Below are positions 17,901 to 25,826 of a DNA stretch of 64,000 bases, in pieces. The translations under genes and the position numbers were made by a program. Each line of letters starts with the position of its first letter. Within the stretch, counting starts at the first letter, position 1. The DNA comes from DATFVA01 sp963711455. Its GTDB lineage: Bacteria > Bacteroidota > Ignavibacteria > Ignavibacteriales > Ignavibacteriaceae. The stretch covers positions 124,001-188,000 of the forward strand of contig CAVQEH010000002.1 in NCBI GenBank assembly GCA_963711455.1, in the 5' to 3' direction. Under the pieces are notes generated by a model, which saw only the letters and a program-made list of their open reading frames with translations, searched no databases and was not told where the DNA came from.

Positions 17901-18579
17901 AAGCATTATGAACCCATTGAACTGCACCCAGAGAATTATATTTGACAACATAAATATCTCCATACGGATTTCCTGATTGAACGCTGATGCTGTCGAAATT
18001 TGCCACCTGTTCATAAGTCCCGGTGATGATTACATTATTAAGATTATCGGTAGTTACTTCATAACCGTAATCATATCCCTCGCCGCCGCCCTGATGTACC
18101 CAGAGCATTGCTCCGTTCGTATCATATTTAGCTGTAAAAATATCATAATTACCCTGTGAAGTCAGAACTGCGGTTTCAAATGACACAGTGCCGCTAAAGA
18201 TTCCTGTAACAATAATGTTACCAAGATTATCTGTAGTTACGCTTAATGCCTGGTCGTAATCAATTCCTCCTTCGCGTAAAGCCCATATTTCCGTTCCGGT
18301 ATTATTATATTTAGCAACAAATATATCACTGCTTCCCAATGAATGCAAAGTGATACCTCCAAAGTTTACTGTATCTTCAAATGAACCTACTGTTATTATA
18401 TCTCCATTTATATCTGTTGTAATATCAGTAGCTTGGTCATATCCGTTTCCGCCTATGCTTTCAGCCCATAAGAAATCCGGAGGTTGTGTTTGTGCTGAAC
18501 CCATTCCGAATCCGGTTAGTGAAATTATGAACGACAACAGTAGAAATTTTAGAATATTTTTTTGAAATCTCTTTTTCAT
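14932..18579 (-). CDS. Large secreted beta-propeller protein with T9SS sorting domain
   Basis: The 1215-aa chain has a signal peptide (about 1-29). Residues about 30-460 are eight or so repeats of the SBBP type, each with 'Ga.iW....g...D....It.D..nni.itG.f...v.FG......G..DiFvaKYd'. Residues about 470-700 contain two choice-of-anchor D (ASH-like) domains (NPLDFGSQ, LLDFGSVDVG). A further beta region follows, and the C-terminal 85 residues form the sorting domain with YQNYPNPFNPTTNITY and KKMILLK. A mature surface or secreted adhesive protein is likely. It ends the minus-strand run, facing the shared terminator. It may be cotranscribed with the barrel gene 28 bp upstream, but nothing ties it functionally to the T6SS. 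Confidence 0.85.
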   Translation of the reverse strand: MKKRFQKNILKFLLLSFIISLTGFGMGSAQTQPPDFLWAESIGGNGYDQATDITTDINGDIITVGSFEDTVNFGGITLHSLGSSDIFVAKYNNTGTEIWALREGGIDYDQALSVTTDNLGNIIVTGIFSGTVSFETAVLTSQGNYDIFTAKYDTNGAMLWVHQGGGEGYDYGYEVTTDNLNNVIITGTYEQVANFDSISVQSGNPYGDIYVVKYNSLGAVQWVHNAYNQTGGQSFYNISYGAATDLNNDVFITGSFSGSITFGTSTTLVSSFDGTNADIFLAKYDSQGNFIWVEQAGSDSSGIYAYGNDIKIDKDNNILFTGRFQKEVNFGILSLSGLENSDIFIAKYDQSGNPLWAVQDHASIFYNVGNEIDLDDAGNISLIGEVSQDQTGGELNDVYFARYLNTGEKLWGQRAGIINSANAGGIANDSKGDIYGCGYFNISGLFGTHTLNGVNGEAFIGKIPSPKFILNPNPLDFGSQPILSFDSTSSVLNNISGANLHIITVLPIQDTSEAFFYIPGDLSGNFLDTVSALQYGNLTFGFIPQYSGLKNASFEITSDASTSPDTIFLSGTGIPSSLFISDSLLDFGSVDVGISLSLYPYIANLTASDFFINNILITGPDASQFSYSPIVSGDSLHPGGFINLTVNFSPDTAGLKTAYLVINSTSGSSPDSILLTGIGLSSLIQVQVPTSPSIGQPTPLNITAPVSAEYITKEIFYRRTGDLTYQQDSLTTIGNSYTYSIPAQYSTITGIQFYLFFNDGLNITTYPSLNPDINPASIDVSVPQMNYPDTIKTGQYQMFSVPLAINSPQIDSVFDDDYGPYNSTVWRIFRWQPEDSAYAEHNSIPGDIIPGNAFWLINKDGKTFDVNNSLSVPSFNSYTITIEPGYNQIGDPFAFPIGWLSIGNSDLILQLPIHWNADIQDYELDQDTLRPWEGYWVYNPLRQIINLNVNPNLYLGKKQSVNNFASLKDDEFLVQIKAFLNSSQAKDQLNYVGMMEDANNDINKYDVIKPPAINNQVKVLIESGKNYFARNVVPVSNNGAYWDFTIETKEGNKIVSLNVDRKSSLPDNFNIWILDKTRKVPVDVTNGSAEILTPQSGKSNLRIIVGTEDFAKLHSEDISLKAYEYALYQNYPNPFNPTTNITYQLKEKSSVTLEIFNILGERIKSIVNNIVQDPGQHIVTWNGKNSSGEKVASGIYIYRIRAKDFISSKKMILLK

Positions 18580-18607
18580 TTTATCACCACTTTAATTTAA
18601 TAACCTT

Positions 18608-19699
18608 TTACAGATTAATTTTTATGCCCGCATTAATTTCAAAATTTGTTAAATTAGTTTTACCATCTGCACTTCCAAAAGCATATTTTAGGAAAACTGG
18701 AAGTGAAACCGAAGGAGAGACAGTAAATTGCGGGGAAATATTTATGCCGTATAAATTATAGCCCGAAAAATAAGCCGCTGTTTTTTCATATATGCTGGTA
18801 AAAATACCATAGCCCATCGAGAACCCGGGATTAAATCTCTGGTTAAAAGAAACTCCAAGGTAGAACTGGTTTGGAGTAGTTTTTTCATTGTCAGGAACGG
18901 CGTATATTCCTTCCAGTTTATCAAGAGCTACATTTCTGTATAGAAGATAAACCGACAGATAATTAAACCCGAAAAATTGTCTGTATAACGAATTAAAGAT
19001 TATCCTGTTGCCCGAAGAAAAAATTGCCTTCCCATCAACCTTATCGCTTCCATAAAAAATCCCCGTCAGATCACCTGTAACAGTTTGGGTTTCACTTAAT
19101 TTAATATCTAATCCTGCGGTTAAAGAAAATTCATTTGAAGGGGAATATTTTTGAGAAGTATCTGCTGGTTGATATTCTGATTTAACCTGGTATGAAATTC
19201 CACCTCCGATTACAACCTGATCTGAAATCGGATGAAGCCAGGTTATGCCAAGGAATGCATTTAGCCCCTGCCCGAAGTTTGAAGTACGCAAACCAAATAA
19301 TTCCTGGCTTATAATTCTTGAGGTAATGAACTCATCACTATTAAGTTTTGTCTTTCCGCTTGGAATATTTACTCCTCCGTTGAGGATAAGATTGTAATCC
19401 GGAATTCTTTGACTAATAATTATTTGCATATCTGATAAGCCGCTTAAGCTGCTTACATCACCGCCCACCGAAGCGTACCTGGTAACAAGACCTAATGAGG
19501 TATTTTCTAAAGGATTGTACCCGGCAGATAATATGCTTGTGAATTCAGAAAAACCGGTGCTGTCATTTATTGTCCAGCTTTCATAATCAGGTAGTATACT
19601 TATACTTGCTGCCGGCTGTTCTGAATAAATGTCCTGTGAAAATTCAAAACCGGATGTTAGTAAAATAAGTATAGTAGTAAGTCCTAAAATTCGATTCAT
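18608..19699 (-). CDS. Outer-membrane beta-barrel protein (paralogue of 29083-30195)
   Basis: The product is 363 aa with a signal peptide (about 1-21, ending FEFSQD). The body alternates short amphipathic strands with turns, has NVNIPSGKTKL-type loops and ends with FEINAGIKINL, an aromatic/hydrophobic C-terminal strand. It shares a repeated order of motifs with the protein at 29083-30195: a start 'sil/flie..d..sg..y.sW.i.ds', then 'GG.NiPsGKt.l', 'fGQGLn', 'Y.PsnEFslt.G...', 'gYGif..' and a 'YaFGs..' penultimate strand. Both genes sit directly beside TPR/CsgG-like lipoprotein genes. It is probably an outer-membrane channel or assembly partner for those lipoproteins. The specific role is unknown. 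The ribosome binding site is AGAAGGAAAC. Confidence 0.7.
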   Translation of the reverse strand: MNRILGLTTILILLTSGFEFSQDIYSEQPAASISILPDYESWTINDSTGFSEFTSILSAGYNPLENTSLGLVTRYASVGGDVSSLSGLSDMQIIISQRIPDYNLILNGGVNIPSGKTKLNSDEFITSRIISQELFGLRTSNFGQGLNAFLGITWLHPISDQVVIGGGISYQVKSEYQPADTSQKYSPSNEFSLTAGLDIKLSETQTVTGDLTGIFYGSDKVDGKAIFSSGNRIIFNSLYRQFFGFNYLSVYLLYRNVALDKLEGIYAVPDNEKTTPNQFYLGVSFNQRFNPGFSMGYGIFTSIYEKTAAYFSGYNLYGINISPQFTVSPSVSLPVFLKYAFGSADGKTNLTNFEINAGIKINL

Positions 19700-19734
19700 A
19701 TTTTGTTTCCTTCTGTCAGGATTAACATAAATAA

Positions 19735-21102
19735 TTACTTCCCCGACGGTGGAGGCGGAGGTGGCGGAAGAGGTGGTGTAAGAGGTGAAGGAGGTGAAGG
19801 AGGTGAAGGAGGTGGTGGAAGAGGGTTTGCATTTGCCTCCTTAGTGTCCTGAAATTCCTGTGCCGGGTTTCTGTTGTCAACTCCCTGAACAAAATTGGAA
19901 GTAATATTATTTCCAAGGCTTTCCATTCTGCTTGCAGAAAGATTTATCATTTCATTTTGTACAACCGGTTGAGTATTTCTTAATGTTGTTACAAGGTTTT
20001 CTTTATCACCACCGCTTTTACCAAGGCTCTGTGAAGATTGAAGTTTACTGTTTGCATCATTAAAGTGAGGATCGAGATCTACAGCCTGTTTGAAAAATCC
20101 GTCGGCTTGCTGAAAGTTACCGGCATCTTCCTGTAAAAGTCCTTTCGAGTATGCGAGAAAAGCATCCAGGTTTTGTGTGGGGATATAAGCAATTTTCTCT
20201 TTTTCTTGCTGTGTAAGATCGAAACCATTTGCTTTAAGAAATTCAAAAACAACTTCTTTTTGAAGTGTGAATAAATCACTTAGAGAACCTGTTTTGTTTA
20301 CCCAGGATTTTCTTACACTGGTCTCAACCTCCCATGAACCAAGATCTATTTTAAAATCTCCGTTATCGGTCACATCATAATCACCGGAGACAATAGTTCC
20401 GGCTCTTAGAATTTTTCCAACCCTGGGTGCGGTTGACTGATCGACAACTGCTGATTGTGATAACTTTAGTTCATCAAGTACAGCCTGTATTCGCACTCTC
20501 TCAAGCACTTTAATTTCTTTCAGTTTTGCCAGGTCAATGCTTATCATTTCGCTGAAACCCCTGCTCAACGGAACATAATTTGAATTTATCCCGTGATAAA
20601 TTAGCGGGAATACTGCCATAGTGCTGTCGGAAACATTTTTAAAAGTGAGATCTTTTTCATTAGCGATAAGGGATTTTACATCCGAATAATTTTGCTGTCT
20701 TTTAATCCACAGATATCTTCCTTCCAGCATTTCTCTGAAAGGAGAGTCCTGGGGTACATCCTTGTATCTTGCATAATAGTCCAATGCTTTATCCGGCTCA
20801 TTATAGAACTCAAGATTTAATCCCTTATAGAATAAGATCACAGGATCATCGGGTTTTACATCCAGTGCTTCTCCAAGGTAATATCTTGCTTTATCATTTT
20901 CATGAGCCTGCGTATAATAGACGCTGAGATTTTTCAATGCTTCAAAATCATGTGGATCCTTTAATGTTCTGTCAATCCAGCCCTGAACCTGTTCTTTATA
21001 AAGTTCAGGGTTGTCCATAATTGATCCCGATGAGCAGGAATTAAGAAGCACGCCAACTAATAGAAAGGAAAGCGCAGATAATAATTTAATTGTCGATTTC
21101 AA
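19735..21102 (-). CDS. Lipoprotein with TPR repeats, CsgG-like domain and proline-rich tail
   Basis: The product is 455 aa with a TTG start supported by AAAGGATG upstream. The lipobox LLNSC gives Cys23. TPR-like helices (about 40-135) contain 'A..YlgeALdvkPddpvilfykGl'. Residues about 165-290 resemble the CsgG/FlgO fold: 'VFPLIYHGINSNYVPLSRGF..mi..dL', 'VLERVRIQAVLDELKLS' and 'RVGKILRAGTIVSGDYDV'. Another TPR follows. The last 25 residues are almost only Pro and Ser, encoded by GGTGAAGGA-type DNA repeats near 19750-19815. It has the same domain order as the protein at 30204-31466. CsgG relatives form outer-membrane secretion pores or periplasmic accessory proteins. Inference: an envelope scaffold working with the adjacent barrel. 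Confidence 0.75.
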   Translation of the reverse strand: MKSTIKLLSALSFLLVGVLLNSCSSGSIMDNPELYKEQVQGWIDRTLKDPHDFEALKNLSVYYTQAHENDKARYYLGEALDVKPDDPVILFYKGLNLEFYNEPDKALDYYARYKDVPQDSPFREMLEGRYLWIKRQQNYSDVKSLIANEKDLTFKNVSDSTMAVFPLIYHGINSNYVPLSRGFSEMISIDLAKLKEIKVLERVRIQAVLDELKLSQSAVVDQSTAPRVGKILRAGTIVSGDYDVTDNGDFKIDLGSWEVETSVRKSWVNKTGSLSDLFTLQKEVVFEFLKANGFDLTQQEKEKIAYIPTQNLDAFLAYSKGLLQEDAGNFQQADGFFKQAVDLDPHFNDANSKLQSSQSLGKSGGDKENLVTTLRNTQPVVQNEMINLSASRMESLGNNITSNFVQGVDNRNPAQEFQDTKEANANPLPPPPSPPSPPSPLTPPLPPPPPPPSGK

Positions 21103-21125
21103 AATTCATCCTTTAAATATTTTTA

Positions 21126-22154
21126 CTAAAGGAGCGGAGCAATACTTTGTGCTTTTAGTTTTGCTTTTTCATAGTTCGGACTAATCTTTAATGCTTCTTC
21201 AAATTTGTCATATGCATTTTTGTAGTCTTCTTTTTCAAGATAACTTAGTCCTACAGAGTATGCCATTATAGCATCCAGGGATGGTGCTTCGGAGGTTTGC
21301 TGTGCGGTTTCTTCCTTTAATTTAACATTTATTTTATCAGCTATTTTTTGTCCAAGCTTATCGACGAGATCAAAAAAATCATCGAGATCACCTTTTATCT
21401 CGTCCGTAAGAAGTATTTCACTTGTTTCAACTTTAACAAGTCGTGCGCCAAGCCAGATCTGATCGCCGACAATAATAAAGCTTCCAAGTAAAACGGTCTG
21501 TACACCAAGCTGCTTGCCTAATCTTACTGCACCTTCCATATCATACTGGTTCTGAAGTTTTATTTCATTAAGTATCCAATTTATTCTTTCTCTCTCAACC
21601 ACTTTTAAATTGGTTGAATTGTTCAGCCTGTTAATCATCAGGTCGGCAAAACCCTGTTCCATCGGATCATACTGGGCTTTGTGATCAACCGACCTGTTTT
21701 TGAAATCTATAATTGCCATTGTTTTCATCCCTGGGTCAGGGCGTTCAACAGCAAAAGAACCGGAATATTCTTTCCGGGCTTCATAATAAATTTTCATAAA
21801 TACAGGCGGTTCATAATCAGGGTTAAATACAACCATCGGCGGTTCGAGCTTGAGTAATTCAGCAATTGATTCTTTAGCTTTTTCGTATAATCCTTTTGCG
21901 GAATATGCCCTGCCAAGAAAACGCAGAGCATCTTTCCTGACTCCTATATCAACGGAAGTATCAGCAGCAAGATTGTTCAAAATATCAATGGCATTATCGA
22001 ATTGTGCTGATTTATAATATTGCTCAGCCTGATCAAGTTTATCTTTAGGGCTTTCCTGTGAATAAGCCGTGGTCATTATAAGCAGAGAAACTATGGCAGA
22101 GATCAAAATGAAAAAATGTGATTTTTTCAGAAGATCAACTTCTTTGTAGAACAT
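21126..22154 (-). CDS. Exported TPR and CsgG-like protein
   Basis: The product is 342 aa; AAGGAGGA upstream supports the ATG at 22154. A hydrophobic export segment (about 12-32) ends in TAYSQES. TPR-like repeats (about 35-105) are followed by a CsgG-like core (about 145-275): 'MAIIDFKNRSVDHKAQYDPMEQGF', 'LKVVERERINWILNEIKLQ' and 'RLGKQLGVQTVLLGSFIIVG'. Another TPR (about 295-335) ends the protein. No lipobox is visible, so it is probably periplasmic. The CsgG core is closest in this window to the one at 27366-27860. It lies between the kinase gene and a CsgG/TPR lipoprotein gene, which suggests that it acts in the same envelope pathway. Confidence 0.75.
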   Translation of the reverse strand: MFYKEVDLLKKSHFFILISAIVSLLIMTTAYSQESPKDKLDQAEQYYKSAQFDNAIDILNNLAADTSVDIGVRKDALRFLGRAYSAKGLYEKAKESIAELLKLEPPMVVFNPDYEPPVFMKIYYEARKEYSGSFAVERPDPGMKTMAIIDFKNRSVDHKAQYDPMEQGFADLMINRLNNSTNLKVVERERINWILNEIKLQNQYDMEGAVRLGKQLGVQTVLLGSFIIVGDQIWLGARLVKVETSEILLTDEIKGDLDDFFDLVDKLGQKIADKINVKLKEETAQQTSEAPSLDAIMAYSVGLSYLEKEDYKNAYDKFEEALKISPNYEKAKLKAQSIAPLL

Positions 22155-22196
22155 AATATTATCCTCCTTAATCGTACTATTTTTAAATTCAGTTTC

Positions 22197-23906
22197 TTAT
22201 TTAAAATGAAAAACAAGTGAGTGAGACATTTTTTCAAAGGATGGAGAGATATTTAATTGCAAATCGTTTTCAACCGTTTGGTAGCCGGTTTTTTTAACAG
22301 CGATTTTATAAGAGCCCGGTCCGAGGGACAGGTCGCCTGGAGTTGTTTTATTTGTATTAACCCCATTTAAATAAATTGTGCCCCAGAATGGGTCACCGGC
22401 ATTATTTAAGGATTGAATGTTTACTTGTTGTTGGAAGTAACAGGTAATTTGTTTGTCCTGACTTTTATTAAGATCAACCGTAATTGTTTTGGTGCCAAAT
22501 TCGGGGTGAACAAATTTAATGGTATGTTTTCCCGCTGTAACTGTATTTCTTATGACCTCAGCCGAATTTGAAAGTACCTCATTATTATCAATGTAAATAC
22601 TTGCTGCTGGTACCGAGTTCAATAATAGTGTTGCTTTTTTTACTTCTTCTGGTCTTGATTCAATGATACGTTGTAATTTTATGTTGATTTCATTAAGTCC
22701 GGAATCAACATTATAACCCGCATCCTGCCAGTCTTTATAGCCGGCAAGCTTAAGCATAATAGCGTAGCGAGCGATTTTTAAGGAATCTTTAGAGACGGGT
22801 GTTTTACCTTCAGATATTCCGTTAATATATACATCAGCTCCAACCGGATCTGATTTAATTTCCAATTTTGCGGGGATTATTTCAGGTTTAGGCGGTTGCG
22901 GAGGTACGGACTTTTTCCCTGTTAAAAAATAGACTGAAATTATTGCTGCTAAAATTAATATTGCTGCTCCGGCAATGTAAAGTTTTTTTCTATCCGGAGT
23001 AGAGGTAACTTCTGCTGTTCGCTTCTGCTCATATGTTGAAATAATTCTGGTTTTTTCTTCTTCCCCCTCATTCCCGGTTTTTACGGGTGAAAATGCTTTA
23101 AGCATTTCGTCTGTATCCTGAAATCTTTTATCTGCATCTTTATCAATAGCCTTCATTATAAACTTAGTGAGATCTTTGGGAATCAAAGGGTTATATTTTA
23201 CAGGTGAAGGTATTTTACCTTCAACAATTTGTTTCTGTATTACAAATTCCGATTCACCTTTTTCAAACGGTGTTCTGCCTGCAAGCATTTCGTAAAAGGT
23301 CATACCTATAGAATAAATGTCACTTCTTTTATCTACATTCATTAATCCTTTTACCTGCTCAGGTGACATATAATATAACGTACCCGCGGCAGCATGAGTT
23401 GCTGTAGCCTGAGAACCGTCATCCTTTACAACTTTTGCTAAACCAAAATCCATAACCTTAATTGTACCGTCTTCGCAAAGAAGTATGTTGTTAGGTTTTA
23501 TATCGCGATGAATTACTCCTACTTTATGTGCATGCCCGATTGCATTAATAATTTGTGTGCCGATAGCTATAGTTTCATTAACCCCGAATCTCCCTTTTTC
23601 TCTTAACCATTCGGAAATAGTTTTAGCCTGGACATATTCCATAACCATAAAGAGACCATATTCGGTTTCTCTTAATGCGTGTACCCCGACAATATTCTGA
23701 TTTTCCAGCTTTGCGAGTGCCCGGGCTTCTGTTTTGAATCTCTTTAAAAAGTTTTCATCGCGTGCGAGAAAAGGATCGATCATCTTTAAGGCAACAATTT
23801 TTTCGAGGTTCATATCCATTGCCTTAAAGACAACTCCCATACCGCCTCTTCCTATAACTTCGAGTATTTTATAATTATCTACTTCTTTCCCGATTAACTG
23901 GTCCAT
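22197..23906 (-). CDS. Transmembrane Ser/Thr protein kinase with PEGA repeats (PpkA-like)
   Basis: The product is 569 aa. The kinase domain (about 12-270) has the glycine loop IGRGGMGVVFK, Lys41, catalytic Asp135 in VIHRDIKPNN, Asp153 in DFG and an SPEQ motif, so it should be active. One membrane helix lies at about 310-329. The outer part has three PEGA-like repeats: 'LEIKSDPVGADVYINGISEG', then 'LLNSVPAASIYIDNNE', then a degenerate third ending the protein. PEGA domains are predicted surface-contact modules. With the phosphatase gene 6 bp upstream, TagF and two FHA proteins in the locus, it fits the PpkA role of activating a T6SS by threonine phosphorylation. That role is inferred from context. 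Confidence 0.9.
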   Translation of the reverse strand: MDQLIGKEVDNYKILEVIGRGGMGVVFKAMDMNLEKIVALKMIDPFLARDENFLKRFKTEARALAKLENQNIVGVHALRETEYGLFMVMEYVQAKTISEWLREKGRFGVNETIAIGTQIINAIGHAHKVGVIHRDIKPNNILLCEDGTIKVMDFGLAKVVKDDGSQATATHAAAGTLYYMSPEQVKGLMNVDKRSDIYSIGMTFYEMLAGRTPFEKGESEFVIQKQIVEGKIPSPVKYNPLIPKDLTKFIMKAIDKDADKRFQDTDEMLKAFSPVKTGNEGEEEKTRIISTYEQKRTAEVTSTPDRKKLYIAGAAILILAAIISVYFLTGKKSVPPQPPKPEIIPAKLEIKSDPVGADVYINGISEGKTPVSKDSLKIARYAIMLKLAGYKDWQDAGYNVDSGLNEINIKLQRIIESRPEEVKKATLLLNSVPAASIYIDNNEVLSNSAEVIRNTVTAGKHTIKFVHPEFGTKTITVDLNKSQDKQITCYFQQQVNIQSLNNAGDPFWGTIYLNGVNTNKTTPGDLSLGPGSYKIAVKKTGYQTVENDLQLNISPSFEKMSHSLVFHFK

Positions 23907-23912
23907 GGTTCC

Positions 23913-25793
23913 TTAATTTAATTTTGTTTTACCGCTAAGAAAAACATTTTGAAATTTTACAGATGCATTTTTATCAACGTATAAACCTGCTTTACCGAAA
24001 ATGCCCCAGACACTCTTGTATGAACTAAGTAATCCGTTTTCATTATAAATGCTGATCAGGTTATCAGAGTACTGGATTTTTAATAAATTTCTACCCTCTT
24101 TCTCTGAGTTACCTGCTTTAATAACAAGTAAATTATTTACATCATCTTCAGTTATTCTCTGTAAAATATAATCACCCCCGAACTGATGCTTAAAAATATA
24201 ATAATCTGAAGGAGAATTGTAACCTATTATTAAACCGGCCCAGGAATCCTGTTTGTCCGTTACTGTGCTGACAGCTAATGTAACTTTAAAAAGATCTTTA
24301 TCATAAATTATAAATTTATTGGTTAGTGTATTTGTAAAATCTAATTCATAACTCTTTATAGTAAATTCATTTTTATTTATACCTGGATAACTCCATCCGG
24401 GTAGGTCAAATCTTGTGGTTGTAATTTGTCCTCCCTTTTCCACAGGATTTTCTTCAACAACAGAAGAATCAATGCCCGGTGTTTTATAACTTATCTGGCT
24501 TGCGCAAAGATTAATTCGATTTTTGACAATTTCATTATCGGGTTGAATTGCCTCAACCTTCTTGTAATACTTTAATGCTTCCTCAAAATTCTTTTCCCCC
24601 ATAAATTTATTTGCACCTGATAAATAGGCTGAAGCAACCTCATTTACACCTTTCAGTGCAGCCTGGTGCATGGGTTCGTCCTCAAGAATCTTTTTATACA
24701 GGATTAAAGCGTTATCATAATCTCCTTCCTTAAATAATTCATCAGCTTTAGCAAGAAGCTTATCTGAAGAAGGAGGCGGAGGTTCTTCTTTTTTAATTTT
24801 GGTGTCTATTTGCGGAACTATTTTTGACACACTATCCTGATCACCCGATGAAGAAGATGTAAAAATAGAATCTTTATATTTAAATAGTAACAAAAGAAAA
24901 ACAATCAACAAGACAATTACGACACTTAGCCACCCTCTCCCTGTTCCCTTTATTCTCGTCCGTGTCTTTGTTTTCGGTTTTTGTTTGACTTCCTTTTTTA
25001 CGGGTTCAGGTTCAGCAACTTTTACAGAATAATCGGGATCTATTTTAACTATGATGACTGTAACATTATCTTTGCCGCCCCTGTCATTAGCGAGATCCAC
25101 AAGAATCTTGCACGCATCCGATGGTGTATTATTTGCAACAATAGGTAATATTTCACCCTTACTTACTTTTGCCAGTCCATCGGAACATAATATAAAGCTT
25201 TGTCCTTTTTTAAGAGTAATATCATCAATAATATCGACTCTAACATTTTCATCAACACCAAGAGCTCTTGCCAGAACAGATTTAGATGGGTAATTCCTTG
25301 CTTCTTCAGGTGTCAGAATTCCTTCTCTCAGCATCTCCTGCACTTTAGTGTGATCATTCGTTAATTGTTCTATCTTATTCTGTTCAATCTTATAGATTCT
25401 TGAATCACCGACGTGCCCGATAATTCCTTTTTCATTTTTAAGAAGAAGAACAGAGCAGGTGGTTCCCATTCTTCCAAATTCCGTAGAGTCACCTGCCTGG
25501 TTGAAAATTGAATAATTTGCTTTTTCAATTGATTCTTTAATTGCAACCGATTCTTCGAAAGTAGAATTTAAGTACTCGGTACTTACAACCTTAACAGCAA
25601 TTGTACTTGCTTCTTTCCCTCCTTTATGTCCACCCATGCCATCGGCGACAATAAATAATTGTCCTTTTGCATTATAAAGGTTGGTATTATCTTCGGGAAA
25701 TTTCCCAAAGCTGTCTTGGTTTTCTGTTCTGACAAGCCCAATATCAGATTTAGCCGCGAATACTAAAGATAATTTTTTTACAGTTGAAGCCAT
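23913..25793 (-). CDS. Transmembrane PP2C phosphatase with TPR and lectin-like tail (PppA-like)
   Basis: The product is 626 aa. The PP2C domain (about 8-250) has RTENQD (residues 22-27), VADGMGGHKGG (Asp51), GHVGDSRIY, SDGL and KDNVT, so all metal ligands appear present. A membrane helix lies at about 289-307, after a basic stretch KTKTRTRIKGTG. TPR repeats lie at about 345-430. The C-terminal 170 residues form a beta-sandwich resembling the concanavalin/DUF1080 type: 'F.vtl.vst..dkqdSWAGLIIGYNS..DYYifk', then 'ISIYNENGLL', then 'GIFGKAGLYVD'. Ordinary T6SS PppA is about 240 aa and soluble, so the added membrane and periplasmic parts are unusual. It is followed 6 bp later by the kinase gene. 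Confidence 0.9.
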   Translation of the reverse strand: MASTVKKLSLVFAAKSDIGLVRTENQDSFGKFPEDNTNLYNAKGQLFIVADGMGGHKGGKEASTIAVKVVSTEYLNSTFEESVAIKESIEKANYSIFNQAGDSTEFGRMGTTCSVLLLKNEKGIIGHVGDSRIYKIEQNKIEQLTNDHTKVQEMLREGILTPEEARNYPSKSVLARALGVDENVRVDIIDDITLKKGQSFILCSDGLAKVSKGEILPIVANNTPSDACKILVDLANDRGGKDNVTVIIVKIDPDYSVKVAEPEPVKKEVKQKPKTKTRTRIKGTGRGWLSVVIVLLIVFLLLLFKYKDSIFTSSSSGDQDSVSKIVPQIDTKIKKEEPPPPSSDKLLAKADELFKEGDYDNALILYKKILEDEPMHQAALKGVNEVASAYLSGANKFMGEKNFEEALKYYKKVEAIQPDNEIVKNRINLCASQISYKTPGIDSSVVEENPVEKGGQITTTRFDLPGWSYPGINKNEFTIKSYELDFTNTLTNKFIIYDKDLFKVTLAVSTVTDKQDSWAGLIIGYNSPSDYYIFKHQFGGDYILQRITEDDVNNLLVIKAGNSEKEGRNLLKIQYSDNLISIYNENGLLSSYKSVWGIFGKAGLYVDKNASVKFQNVFLSGKTKLN

Positions 25794-25826
25794 AATGATT
25801 TCTAGTTAAAGCAATATTATAAATAT

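Noticed and set aside
19750..19815. Possible CRISPR or regulatory repeat (GGTGAAGGA units)
   Set aside because: The units are in frame and encode the proline-rich tail of the TPR/CsgG lipoprotein, with no spacers between them.
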